Source of the DNA: Lachnospiraceae bacterium UBA3401
GTDB lineage: Bacteria > Bacillota > Clostridia > Lachnospirales > Lachnospiraceae
Reading direction: 5' to 3'
DNA: 28,738 nt
NCBI GenBank assembly: GCA_002358575.1
Contig: DEPD01000156.1
Span: 1-28,738, forward strand
Notes under the pieces: generated by a model
Seen by the model: the letters and a program-made list of their open reading frames with translations, nothing else
What the model was told of the DNA's origin: nothing
Databases searched by the model: none
Part shown: in pieces, positions 15,485 to 24,891 of the stretch
Layout of the letters: each line of letters opens with the position of its first letter
Numbering within the stretch: the stretch's first letter is position 1
Program-made: the position numbers and the translations under genes

Positions 15485-15495
15485 TGAGAATGCAA
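15467..15495 (-). promoter_or_regulatory. Probable recombinase promoter straddling the right repeat
   Basis: On the minus strand TTGCAT (15495-15490) and TAAAAT (15472-15467) are 17 bp apart. The -10 lies inside the repeat while the -35 lies outside it, so inversion at the repeats would separate them. Confidence 0.5.
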
Positions 15496-15522
15496 CCATA
15501 TATGGCACAAAGGAAGAGATTC

Positions 15523-16491
15523 ATGACAGATATAAAATATGCGGTAGTTATCACGACGCACAACAGGGAACAATTGCTGCGGGAATGTGTGGAACATGTA
15601 CAGCATCAAACCATTCCACCGGACAAAATTATTATTGTGAACAATGCGTCCACAGATGGTACAGGGCGCTATTTAAAAACATTGAGCGAACAATGCAAAA
15701 CAATTGATGTCATAGACCTTTTAGGGAATACAGGTGGTGCAGGCGGGTTTGCTGTAGGCATTGAGCGCGCGGCGCAAACTGCTGCAACATGGGTTTTCGC
15801 AATTGACGATGATGCTATTATCGCGTTGGATTACATGGAGCAAATTTTTGCAGCCGCACGACAAAATCCTACACAGCAGGCATTTGCCGGAGCTGTAATG
15901 GTGAACGGGCAGATTGATACTTGTCATAGAAGAAATTTGACAAGAATTGGGCTGATGTCAAAAAACTGCAAGGAAAAAGCATATGCGCAACCTTATTTTG
16001 TCTGCGACATCGCATCATTTTGCGGAATGGTGGTGGATTTATCCCTTGTGCGTCAGATAGGTCTGCCGCACGCAGAATATTTTATCTGGTATGACAACAC
16101 AGAATACTCTTTGCGCATTCATAATTATAGCCGGTTTCTTGTAGTGCCGCAGGCAGTACTTACCCACAAGATTACACAGTTAGAAAAAACCCGCCCCAGA
16201 CGGTATGACTGGAAAGAATACTATGCGGTTAGAAACAGACTTTTGATGGTACAAGAACATGGAACGGTTTTGGATAGGGCAGTCAATTTTGCCAATCTAT
16301 TTGTCCATGTAATTTTTCGGAACTGGTTATTTGGTGTGATAAAAAGAGATAACTATGATTGGGCGTATGAGCGTGGACTAGTACGGGAGGCGCTTCGAGA
16401 TGTTCGCAAGATGCGCAGAAAAGAAACCGTTTTAGAAAAAATGACAGAAGGACCAAAAGGGGAGGGGATTACAAATGCTTATTTTAAATAG
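15523..16491 (+). CDS. GT2 glycosyltransferase (galactofuranosyl/rhamnosyl-transferase type)
   Basis: A 322-residue GT-A enzyme that adds a sugar from a nucleotide sugar to a growing surface glycan on the cytoplasmic side. YAVVITTHNREQLL starts the fold, GNTGGAGGF is typical of the GlfT2/WbbL-like branch, DDD 95-97 is the metal-binding DxD, and WYDNTEYSLRI (about 189-199) matches the catalytic acidic motif near HWDDxEYSLR. AGGAAG near 15511 selects ATG 15523; the reading to 15484 overlaps the repeat. It is the first gene of the operon; the next start lies 17 bp inside its end. Confidence 0.87.
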   Translation: MTDIKYAVVITTHNREQLLRECVEHVQHQTIPPDKIIIVNNASTDGTGRYLKTLSEQCKTIDVIDLLGNTGGAGGFAVGIERAAQTAATWVFAIDDDAIIALDYMEQIFAAARQNPTQQAFAGAVMVNGQIDTCHRRNLTRIGLMSKNCKEKAYAQPYFVCDIASFCGMVVDLSLVRQIGLPHAEYFIWYDNTEYSLRIHNYSRFLVVPQAVLTHKITQLEKTRPRRYDWKEYYAVRNRLLMVQEHGTVLDRAVNFANLFVHVIFRNWLFGVIKRDNYDWAYERGLVREALRDVRKMRRKETVLEKMTEGPKGEGITNAYFK

Positions 16492-17569
16492 TGCGATGGT
16501 ACTTGTTCCCGCACTGTTTGCTCTGTTTGTGCATAATTACATTTGCCATGGTAAGGTGCCGCCTGCAAGAAAATTGTTCTTTTTCTTGCTGTATGGAGTT
16601 GTGATTGGTGTATTGATGTACGCAATTATATGGTTGTGGGGCTCTCGTGGAATGGATATTTTACATAAGACCTTATCACAAAAGATTACAGTTACAATTT
16701 TTGGCTGTGTGTTGGCTTTCTGTCTTGTATTTATTGCTTGTATTACTTTAGAGCAGGATATTACCATGCAGAAACTACAGCGTTATCTGTTGCGTTTTAG
16801 GACTGATGTGCAGAAATATTTCAAGTACGCGGTGCGCTCTGCCAAGGCAGATTTGCGATCAGAGGTAGCAAATGCTTATTTGGACTGGCTTTGGTGGCTA
16901 ATTGAACCGTTTTGTATGATGCTTATTTATGCGTTGATTTTTGGGGTTGTTTTTAAGGCATCAGAGCCATATTTTCCAGTGTTTATCTTTTCGGGGTTGG
17001 CTATGTGGTCATTTTTTTCAAGAGGAATGAGTGTCAGTGTAAATATTGTTCGGAATAACAAGGGGATTATCTGCAATATTTATCTGCCAAAGTTTATTTT
17101 GTATTTTGCCCGTATGTTGGTAAATGGCTTCAAGATGCTGGTGTCTTTTGGGATTGTGATTGTGATGATGGTAGTGTTTCGCGTTTCAATCTCCCTAAAT
17201 GTATTGTACATTGTGCCGATTATGGCAGTATTCTTTCTGTTTACATTTGGGTTGGGGAGTATTTTGATGCATTTTGGAGTGTATGTCAATGACCTTTCGT
17301 ATATTGTGGGAATTTTGTTAAGTATGCTGATGTATTTTACAGGGACTTTTTACTCCGTCGGAAAGCGGATTCCAGCACCGTTTGGAGCACTTTTGGAACA
17401 GTTTAATCCCGTCGCGTACTGTATTGCATCAATGCGCAATGCGGTTTTGTACTGTGAGTCACCGCAAATAGATTTGTTGTTGATGTGGGCACTGGTGTCG
17501 CTGGTGTTGTCGGCTTTGGGGGTATACACAATATACCGCAATGAAAATGCGTATGTGAAGGTGATTTGA
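16475..17569 (+). CDS. ABC-2 type polysaccharide/teichoic acid export permease (TagG/Wzm-like)
   Basis: A 364-residue inner-membrane protein. Residues ~115-364 are a standard ABC-2 permease: an amphipathic YFKYAVRSAKADLRSEV segment, SYLDW/LWWLIEP-type entry, then six membrane segments with the YFTGTFYSVG and FNPVAYCIASMRNAV motifs. With the ATPase it would export a lipid-linked polymer. The first ~110 residues are extra, with about three further membrane helices (ALFALFVHNYICH; LLYGVVIGVLMYAIIWL; VTIFGCVLAFCLVFIA), not part of the usual ~260-residue permease. GGGAGGGG precedes the ATG; it overlaps the upstream gene by 17 bp and the ATPase by one base. Confidence 0.9.
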   Translation: MLILNSAMVLVPALFALFVHNYICHGKVPPARKLFFFLLYGVVIGVLMYAIIWLWGSRGMDILHKTLSQKITVTIFGCVLAFCLVFIACITLEQDITMQKLQRYLLRFRTDVQKYFKYAVRSAKADLRSEVANAYLDWLWWLIEPFCMMLIYALIFGVVFKASEPYFPVFIFSGLAMWSFFSRGMSVSVNIVRNNKGIICNIYLPKFILYFARMLVNGFKMLVSFGIVIVMMVVFRVSISLNVLYIVPIMAVFFLFTFGLGSILMHFGVYVNDLSYIVGILLSMLMYFTGTFYSVGKRIPAPFGALLEQFNPVAYCIASMRNAVLYCESPQIDLLLMWALVSLVLSALGVYTIYRNENAYVKVI

Positions 17570-18321
17570 TGGGAGAGAATAAAAAAGAAAACGTCAAAGA
17601 AATTGCAATAGAAGCGAAAAATGTGTGTATTCAGTATCAGATAATGAAAAACGTTACAGTACGTCATAATCTTTTTCACAAACATACAGAAGAAGAGGCA
17701 TTCGAGGCGGTAAAAAATGTGTCCTTTACTGTGGAAAAAGGTGGGATTCTTGGGATTATTGGCAGAAATGGCAGCGGTAAATCTACATTGTTGCGTGCGG
17801 TTGCAGGGGTATTTTGTCCTAACAGCGGCAGTATTGACTTAAAAGGTCACACAGTTTCGCTGATGGCGCTGGGGGTTGGTTTTAAAGACAATCTCACAGG
17901 GCGGGACAACATCTTGCTGTCTGGCATGTTGCTTGGTTTTAACGATAGGCAGATACAAGAGCGAATACAGGAGATTATTGCTTTTGCAGAGATTGATGAA
18001 TTTATAGACAGACCAGTAAGGACATACTCAAGTGGTATGCGTTCCAAACTTGCATTTGCAATCACTGCCATGCTGGAAACAGACATTATGCTGGTTGATG
18101 AAGTTTTAAGTGTCGGAGACGAGCGTTTTAAGAAAAAGAGCCTGAAAAAAATGAAAGAGCTGATCAATGACAAAAATAGAACTGTAATTATTGTTTCGCA
18201 CAGCATTGATACCTTAAAAAATCTATGTGATAAGGTAATGTGGATACACGACGGAGAAATGAAAGAAATTGGGGAACCGGAAATGGTGCTGAACAATTAT
18301 CTAAAATATATGAACCAGTGA
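17569..18321 (+). CDS. ABC ATPase for glycopolymer export (TagH/Wzt-like)
   Basis: A 250-residue nucleotide-binding subunit. Walker A GRNGSGKST is at 65-73, signature YSSGMRSKLAFA, Walker B MLVDEVLSVGD and the switch His in VSHS. The family hallmark is the long segment before Walker A and RHNLFHKH. It ends right after the ATPase domain, so it lacks the carboxy-terminal carbohydrate-binding domain of Wzt proteins that read O-antigen ends; this favours a teichoic-type exporter. ATG 17569 overlaps the permease stop (TGATG); a TTG one codon upstream is possible. Confidence 0.93.
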   Translation: MGENKKENVKEIAIEAKNVCIQYQIMKNVTVRHNLFHKHTEEEAFEAVKNVSFTVEKGGILGIIGRNGSGKSTLLRAVAGVFCPNSGSIDLKGHTVSLMALGVGFKDNLTGRDNILLSGMLLGFNDRQIQERIQEIIAFAEIDEFIDRPVRTYSSGMRSKLAFAITAMLETDIMLVDEVLSVGDERFKKKSLKKMKELINDKNRTVIIVSHSIDTLKNLCDKVMWIHDGEMKEIGEPEMVLNNYLKYMNQ

Positions 18322-18334
18322 CAGGACAAAAGAT

Positions 18335-19528
18335 ATGCAAAACGAAGAAAATTGTAAGGTATCTGTGATTGTACCAGTATACCGTGTGGAAAAATACATA
18401 GACAGATGCATCAGAAGTCTTTTGCGGCAAACCTTATTTGAAATTGAAATTCTGTGTATCTGTGAAAAAGAAGATGATTCTTATAATAAGTTATTGGCAT
18501 ATGCAAAGGTGGATACCAGATTAACGGTGATTGAGAAGAAGAATACAGGCGTGTCTTCTGCCAGAAATGCAGGGCTTAGAGCTGCAAAGGGAAAATATAT
18601 TGCTTTTGTGGACGCGGATGACTGGATAGAATGGTATGCATTGCAGTTGTTATACGCCGTGGCAGAGCAGAATGCGGCACAAATTACTGTGTATGGCATC
18701 TGGCCCGCCGCAGAACCGGATGGTAGTCGAAGAGGGATATTTGACTGTACACCTGTTCGCAATGTCCGATATCGTAACAATGGCATGAAGGCACTTTTTT
18801 ATGAGCATGGAAGCCGGCCGTATATTGGTAATAAATTTTATAATAGAGAATTTCTAGTGCAGAACGAGTTTTGGTTTGATGAATCCGTTGATATTGGTGA
18901 AGACCATCTGTTACAGTTTCAAGTGTTTGGAAAGGCAGAAAACATCTGTTTTTTCCGGGAAAAGCTATATCACTATGATATGAAACGAAGTAATTCTGCA
19001 ATGAATGCTTGCCAACAGCAGAAGGTAGAAGAGAAAAATTTTCGCCTGCTGGAAATGATTATGCAGCAAAAAAGAACACATTATAAGGAATTGTATGATC
19101 GGGAATACACTGCATGGATTTTGCAGGATTATGGTTGGCTGGTTAATCAGAAGGAGACCATATATTCTGAGAATAGAAAAAACAAAATTTTGCGGATTCG
19201 CGCATTTTTCAAGGAATTGTCAGCGGAGCAGTATATTTCAGAGTTGCCGATAGAATACCAATATCTGTATGAACGCTTTATGCTGTGGAAAGATCCAATG
19301 CAGTATGGCGGATATATTCGTATGCCATACTGGGAGTATGATGCCTACATGGTAGAGCAGGCAACCGGATTTTATGAAACGCTTCCAGTTTCAAAAGGAT
19401 TGTATGACAGATTACGCAGAGTATATGAGATGGTTGTATTTCATGAAATCCGCCACTGGGCAGTCATTATTCCAGTGCGAATTGTACAGCACTATAAATT
19501 GTACAGAGCCAGAAAGAGGCGTATATGA
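18335..19528 (+). CDS. GT2 family glycosyltransferase
   Basis: A 397-residue cytoplasmic or peripheral membrane enzyme. Residues 7-110 are the GT-A core: VSVIVPVYRVEKYIDRCIRS, NTGVSSARNAGL and VDADDW (metal-binding D93-A-D95-D96), and IGEDHLLQF near residue 190 gives the later acidic motif. The usual DDGSxD loop is replaced by CEKEDDSY, so donor binding may differ. The carboxy-terminal ~170 residues are charged and aromatic and probably dock on the membrane or partner enzymes. AGGAC precedes ATG; the next gene overlaps by 4 bp (ATGA). Confidence 0.85.
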   Translation: MQNEENCKVSVIVPVYRVEKYIDRCIRSLLRQTLFEIEILCICEKEDDSYNKLLAYAKVDTRLTVIEKKNTGVSSARNAGLRAAKGKYIAFVDADDWIEWYALQLLYAVAEQNAAQITVYGIWPAAEPDGSRRGIFDCTPVRNVRYRNNGMKALFYEHGSRPYIGNKFYNREFLVQNEFWFDESVDIGEDHLLQFQVFGKAENICFFREKLYHYDMKRSNSAMNACQQQKVEEKNFRLLEMIMQQKRTHYKELYDREYTAWILQDYGWLVNQKETIYSENRKNKILRIRAFFKELSAEQYISELPIEYQYLYERFMLWKDPMQYGGYIRMPYWEYDAYMVEQATGFYETLPVSKGLYDRLRRVYEMVVFHEIRHWAVIIPVRIVQHYKLYRARKRRI

Positions 19529-22128
19529 AAAAGAGAAAGCAATACAAAATCTCTGTTGTGACAGCAGTATACAATGTAGAGCAGTATCTTGAGGAAATGA
19601 TTGAAAGTATTATCAGGCAGAGCATAGGTTTTGAAAATATACAGCTTATCTTGATTGATGACGGTTCACAGGATTTATCTGGAAGCATTTGTGATAGTTA
19701 TGCAGCAAAGTATCCAGAAAATATTATTGTAGTACATAAGGAAAATGGAGGGGTTTCCTCGGCAAGAAATGAGGGGCTAAATCATATCAGCGGAGCGTAT
19801 ATTAATTTCACAGATGCAGATGACTTTCTTGAGATAGATGCATTGGAAAAAATGTATCTGTATTTAAAAAAGTATGCAGCACAAATCGACTTGGTTGCGA
19901 TCCCACTCCAATATTATGGCAGTGGCAGAATACACCCGTTGGATTATAAATTCTGTAAGACAAAAATTGTAAATTTGGAAAAGCAGTACGACTATATTCA
20001 ATTGTCGATAAGTAGCGTTTTGGTAAAAAGTGATTGTATGAAAATGCAGCAATTTGATACCAAGCTGTCATACGCGGAAGATGCGCAGCTTATAATAGAT
20101 ATTTTGCTTGATAAGATGGCATATGGTATTGTCTGTGAAACCAAATACTGGTATCGAAAGCGGGAATCTGGAGATTCGGCAATTGATAGGGGCAGAAAAA
20201 ATCCTCGCTATTATGTACCCTACATGGAGAATTTTATCTTAAAATCTCTAAAAAACGCTGCTGAAAAAAAAGGAAAAATACCTTATTTTGTGCAATATAC
20301 CTGCATGTATGACTTGCAGTGGCGCTTAACGGAATATCCGCTTGTAGAACAGGGGATTCTTAAGCCGCAGGAAGAGGAGTGTTACAAAGCGCTTATTAGC
20401 AAGGCATTGCAGAATATCGAGGATAAAATAATCTGGGAACAAAAGCATATAAACAGCAGGTGCAAATTGGAGATAGTTGGGCAAAAAAAGCAGCAGGAAT
20501 ATTTGGATATTCGGTTATTTTATGAGTTTATTGAGATTACACCAAGACAGATTTTAATAGAAGGGTGCATCAAAGGACAATCACAGCAGTTGGAAGATGC
20601 AAAGCTTTTTTTGAAGATAAGAGATGCAAACATAAGTTTAGAAACATTTTTGGCAATGCCTTTGGAAAAAGAGTATTTTGGATTTCGGTTTTGTATCAAG
20701 CGAGATCGATTGCCAGAGAAAGCAGATTTACAGGTGGGTTGCCATTTGCAAAACACAGATATTATATTCAAACAAATTTTGTTTGGAAAATTTTTTCCAC
20801 TTAGCAATCAGTTTCAGAACAGCTATCTTTATGAAGGTGGGATTTTGCTGACCTATCGCGGCAATTTGTTATGTATTTCAAAGGGAGTTGAGAGGAAAAT
20901 GCTTGCAGTGTGTGAGAGAAACTTTCAGAGAGAGATGTTGTCAAAACGAAATAAAAAAGTTTTTCGTGGCTGGATTGCGCGGTCAATCTATCAGATTTTA
21001 AAACCTTTTAAAAGAAAAGAGCTTTGGCTTATCAGTGATAGGCTGATGAAAGCAGATGACAATGGAGAGGCATTTTTTACCTACATGAACACAGAGGGGA
21101 AAAGTGCAGATATCCGCACTTACTTTGTGCTAGAAAAGACCTCCACAGATTATGAACGACTAAAAAAGATTGGCAAAGTGGTGCCATATCATTCGACAAA
21201 GCATAAGATTTTGTCACTTTTATGTGATAAAAAGATATCGTCCCAGGCAGATGAATTTGTATATAATCGATTTTATGATTTGTCGTATTTGTATGGTGAT
21301 ATACAGCACAAACAAAAGTTTGTTTTTTTGCAGCATGGTGTGACAATGAATGATTCCAGTACATGGCTTAAGAAGATGGATACTAATATCAGTTTGTTTG
21401 TGACAACTACCCAACCAGAACATCAGTCGATATTGGATTATGCATATGGTTACGAGGAGAGACAGGTAGTATGTACAGGTTTTCCTAGATATGATTATTT
21501 GTATGCTTCCGCCCAGAAGAAAAATGTAATCACTTTTATGCCAACATGGCGGAAATATCTAACTTGTGATTTTGATGACAGAACAGATGCACGCAAATTG
21601 ACAAAAGAGTTTTCTGACAGTGCGTATTGCAAAATGTATCAACAGGTATTTTCAAACAGCAAACTTTTTGAAGTGGCAGACAAATATCATTATCAGATTC
21701 AATTGATGCTTCACCCTGCTATGCCAAGAGAGTCTATACTTTATTTTCAATGTGCTGGACAGATGGAGATATTAGACAGAAATACAAGGTATAGAAAGTT
21801 ATATGCGGATTCCAGCTTGATTGTTACAGATTATTCGTCAGCAGTGTTTGATTTTGCATATTTAAGAAAACCTGTTTTGTACTATCAACAGGATGCAGAA
21901 GAGTTCTTTTCAGGTAAACATGTGTGCAACAGAGGATATTTTGATTATGAGCAAGACGGTTTTGGCGAAGTGGAGTACACAGCAGATGCATTGATAGACC
22001 GCATGATTGAATATATGGAAAATGGGTGCCGGTTAAAGGAATGTTATCGGGAACGGATTGAGAGGACTTTTCGATATTCAGACCAAAAGAACTGTCAAAG
22101 AGTTTATGAGGAGATTAAAAAATTGTAG
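19525..22128 (+). CDS. GT2-TagF fusion: glycosyltransferase plus CDP-glycerol glycerophosphotransferase domain, first copy
   Basis: An 867-residue two-enzyme protein. Residues ~8-230 are a GT2 domain (VVTAVYNVEQYLEEM, IDDGSQD, TDADD 96-100). A beta-rich linker follows (~330-430). Residues ~490-860 are the TagF/TagB polyol-phosphotransferase domain: LISDRLMKADDNGEAFF, LQHGV near 602, GFPRYD near 652, MPTWR near 672, LMLHPAMP near 730 and TDYSSAVFDFAYLRKPVLYYQ near 768-787. It should add a sugar and a glycerol- or ribitol-phosphate unit. Translationally coupled to the gene before (ATGA overlap). A close paralog follows. Confidence 0.92.
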   Translation: MKKRKQYKISVVTAVYNVEQYLEEMIESIIRQSIGFENIQLILIDDGSQDLSGSICDSYAAKYPENIIVVHKENGGVSSARNEGLNHISGAYINFTDADDFLEIDALEKMYLYLKKYAAQIDLVAIPLQYYGSGRIHPLDYKFCKTKIVNLEKQYDYIQLSISSVLVKSDCMKMQQFDTKLSYAEDAQLIIDILLDKMAYGIVCETKYWYRKRESGDSAIDRGRKNPRYYVPYMENFILKSLKNAAEKKGKIPYFVQYTCMYDLQWRLTEYPLVEQGILKPQEEECYKALISKALQNIEDKIIWEQKHINSRCKLEIVGQKKQQEYLDIRLFYEFIEITPRQILIEGCIKGQSQQLEDAKLFLKIRDANISLETFLAMPLEKEYFGFRFCIKRDRLPEKADLQVGCHLQNTDIIFKQILFGKFFPLSNQFQNSYLYEGGILLTYRGNLLCISKGVERKMLAVCERNFQREMLSKRNKKVFRGWIARSIYQILKPFKRKELWLISDRLMKADDNGEAFFTYMNTEGKSADIRTYFVLEKTSTDYERLKKIGKVVPYHSTKHKILSLLCDKKISSQADEFVYNRFYDLSYLYGDIQHKQKFVFLQHGVTMNDSSTWLKKMDTNISLFVTTTQPEHQSILDYAYGYEERQVVCTGFPRYDYLYASAQKKNVITFMPTWRKYLTCDFDDRTDARKLTKEFSDSAYCKMYQQVFSNSKLFEVADKYHYQIQLMLHPAMPRESILYFQCAGQMEILDRNTRYRKLYADSSLIVTDYSSAVFDFAYLRKPVLYYQQDAEEFFSGKHVCNRGYFDYEQDGFGEVEYTADALIDRMIEYMENGCRLKECYRERIERTFRYSDQKNCQRVYEEIKKL

Positions 22129-22149
22129 AAATACGAGGATTAGATTGGT

Positions 22150-24867
22150 ATGGAAGAAACAAAGGAATACAGATATAAAGTGTCCGTTGTGACAGCAGTG
22201 TACAATGTTGAGGATTATCTAACAGAGATGATAGACAGTATCATAGCGCAGAATATTGGTTTTGAAAATGTACAACTGATACTGGTGAATGATGGTTCAC
22301 AGGACAGTTCTGGGGCGATTTGCGACCAGTATGCGGCGCAGTATCCAGAGAATATTGTAGTGGTACACAAAAAAAATGGTGGGGTGTCTTCTGCAAGAAA
22401 TGAAGGATTGAAGTATGTTGAGGGAGTGTATGTCAATTTTACGGACGCGGATGATAAGCTTTACTTCAATGCATTGGATAAAATGTATACTTACTTAAAA
22501 AATAACGAAGAGTGGATAGATTTAGTGGCAATACGAACAGATTTTATAGGGGCTAAAAAAGGAGGACATCCATTAAATTACAGATTTAAGAAAACTAGAT
22601 TGGTCGATTTGAGGAAGGAACACACATGTATTCACCTTGCAATCAACAGCGTGTTAATAAAGCGTACGTGTTTTGAAAAAAGAAGGTTCGATACAGGTTT
22701 GTCATATGCAGAGGATGCACAGCTTGTAGTGGATATATTGTTGGAAAAGATGCGTTATGGACTGATAAGGGGGACTTGTTATCTATATAGAAAACGTCTA
22801 ACAGAAGATTCAGCGCTTGATTTGGGAAGAAATAAAGCAGCCTATTATATTCCATATATGGAGAGATTTATACTATACTCCCTGAAAAATGCATTGGACA
22901 AGAGAAATTATATTCCTCAATTTGTTCAATATACGTGTATGTACGATTTACAATGGCGCTTAAATAAAGATCCATTAGTGAATCTAGGAGTGTTATCGGA
23001 AGAAGAGACACAAAGATATAAGGAGTTAATTATACAAGCACTACAATACATTGACAATAAAATAATACTTGAACAGAAAAATATTGGAAATAACTATAAG
23101 ATAGCATTGCTGCTGTTTAAAGAGGACAATAAGAAAAAAGTCGAATTGGTTTCCTGTCCTAACGATTATAAAGTATGTATAGAAGATATTTCGTCAGCTT
23201 ATGCAAGTTCTTATACAATGATTTTTGAATTTGCGCAAATTTTACCGCAGGAAATATTGATTGAGGGGTATATTCGATACTTTGCAGAACTAGATAATAT
23301 TGAAGTGATTTTAAAAGAAAAAGATGCACAGACATCTATTGAATTTCAGGCAGAACTTATAGAACGTGAAGAAAAACAGACACTTTGTATGGATGAAGTG
23401 ATAACTAAGGCCAAAGGTTTTAAATTTCGGATTTGCCGTGATGAGATTCCAGATTCTTTGAATTTGTTGTTGTATATACGCTATCAGGGAAATGATATAA
23501 AGTGTAATAATGTATTATTTGGCAAATTTTTTCCAATCTCGACAAAACTAAAAAACAGTTATTTATATCAGGAAGGAATGATTTTGTCATATACAGGAAA
23601 GATGTTAAAATTATGCAGTTGTCCCAATAAAAAAATAGTGAAAGAATGGGAAAAGAAGTTTCAAAAAGAGATATTTTCCAAGAAAAATAAGATGATTCGT
23701 AGAGGCTGGATTGCCAGAAATATTTATCTTGTATTAAAGCAGTTTAAAAAGAAAGAGCTGTGGCTTATTAGTGATAGGCTGACCAAAGCAGATGATAATG
23801 GAGAAGCATTTTTTACTTATATGAATACAATTGGCAAGAATGAAGACATCGATACTTATTTTGTTCTTGACAAAGCTTCAGAGGATTATGAACGATTGCG
23901 AAGTATAGGCAAGGTAGTTTCTTTTCACTCTACGAAACATAAGATTTTATCCTTGTTATGTGACAAAATAATTTCATCACAGGGAGAGGATTATATTTTT
24001 AATCGTTTTTATGATATGTCATATTTATACAAAGATATACAACACCATCAAAAATTTATATTTTTACAACACGGGGTTACGAAAGATAATTTGAGTCAAT
24101 GGTTGACAAAAGCAAATAAAAATATAAGCTTGTTTGTTACTGTTACAAATATGGAATACCAATCTATTTTAGATTATGCATATTATTATGATGAAAAGCA
24201 GGTTAAATGTGTAGGTTTTCCCAGATACGATTATTTGTATGATAACTCTAAGGAACAGAATATAATTACTTTTATGCCTACTTGGCGTGCTTATTTAGTA
24301 GGAAAAATTGATGTAAAAACGGATGCTCGAAAATTAAAAAGTGGATTTGAGAATAGTTCTTACTGCAAAATGTATCAAGAGGTATTTTCGGATAGCAGAT
24401 TATATCAAGCCGCAGAAAAGTATCATTATCAAATTCGACTTATGTTGCATCCAACAATGCCGCGCGAGTGTATTGAATACTTTAACTGCAATGATTGTAT
24501 TGAGATACTTGATAGGAATACGCGCTATCGAGATTTATTTGCAGATACAAAACTAATTATTACTGATTACTCTTCGGCAGTATTTGATTTTGCATATCTT
24601 CGCAAACCAGTACTTTATTATCAACAAGATGTAGATGAATTTTTTTCAGGAAATCATACTTATGAAAAAGGGTATTTTGACTATGAAAGAGATGGTTTTG
24701 GAGAGGTAGAGTATACGGCAGAAAATTTGATAAATCGAATTATTGAATACATGAAAAATGGATGTAAATTAAAGGAGGCGTATCGGGATCGGATTGAAAA
24801 AACATTCCCATATAAGGATAAAGAAAATTGCAAACGGGTTTATGAGGAGATTATAAAGCTCTCTTAG
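22150..24867 (+). CDS. GT2-TagF fusion, second tandem copy
   Basis: A 905-residue paralog of the preceding protein with the same domain order: GT2 (VVTAVYNVEDYLTEM, NDGSQDSSG, TDADD), linker, and TagF-type domain (LISDRLTKADDNGEAFF, LQHGVTKDNLSQWL, GFPRYDYLY, FMPTWRAYL, TDYSSAVFDFAYLRKP). Catalytic segments are almost identical; the linker (about 300-480) diverges and is about 38 residues longer. The GT2 acidic loop is VNDGSQD where the first copy has IDDGSQD. Its DNA is more AT-rich, above all in the second half. It follows 21 bp after the first copy, with a weak GAGG ribosome binding site. Confidence 0.92.
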   Translation: MEETKEYRYKVSVVTAVYNVEDYLTEMIDSIIAQNIGFENVQLILVNDGSQDSSGAICDQYAAQYPENIVVVHKKNGGVSSARNEGLKYVEGVYVNFTDADDKLYFNALDKMYTYLKNNEEWIDLVAIRTDFIGAKKGGHPLNYRFKKTRLVDLRKEHTCIHLAINSVLIKRTCFEKRRFDTGLSYAEDAQLVVDILLEKMRYGLIRGTCYLYRKRLTEDSALDLGRNKAAYYIPYMERFILYSLKNALDKRNYIPQFVQYTCMYDLQWRLNKDPLVNLGVLSEEETQRYKELIIQALQYIDNKIILEQKNIGNNYKIALLLFKEDNKKKVELVSCPNDYKVCIEDISSAYASSYTMIFEFAQILPQEILIEGYIRYFAELDNIEVILKEKDAQTSIEFQAELIEREEKQTLCMDEVITKAKGFKFRICRDEIPDSLNLLLYIRYQGNDIKCNNVLFGKFFPISTKLKNSYLYQEGMILSYTGKMLKLCSCPNKKIVKEWEKKFQKEIFSKKNKMIRRGWIARNIYLVLKQFKKKELWLISDRLTKADDNGEAFFTYMNTIGKNEDIDTYFVLDKASEDYERLRSIGKVVSFHSTKHKILSLLCDKIISSQGEDYIFNRFYDMSYLYKDIQHHQKFIFLQHGVTKDNLSQWLTKANKNISLFVTVTNMEYQSILDYAYYYDEKQVKCVGFPRYDYLYDNSKEQNIITFMPTWRAYLVGKIDVKTDARKLKSGFENSSYCKMYQEVFSDSRLYQAAEKYHYQIRLMLHPTMPRECIEYFNCNDCIEILDRNTRYRDLFADTKLIITDYSSAVFDFAYLRKPVLYYQQDVDEFFSGNHTYEKGYFDYERDGFGEVEYTAENLINRIIEYMKNGCKLKEAYRDRIEKTFPYKDKENCKRVYEEIIKLS

Positions 24868-24891
24868 GAGTAAAGTAAAGGGGAGAATAAA

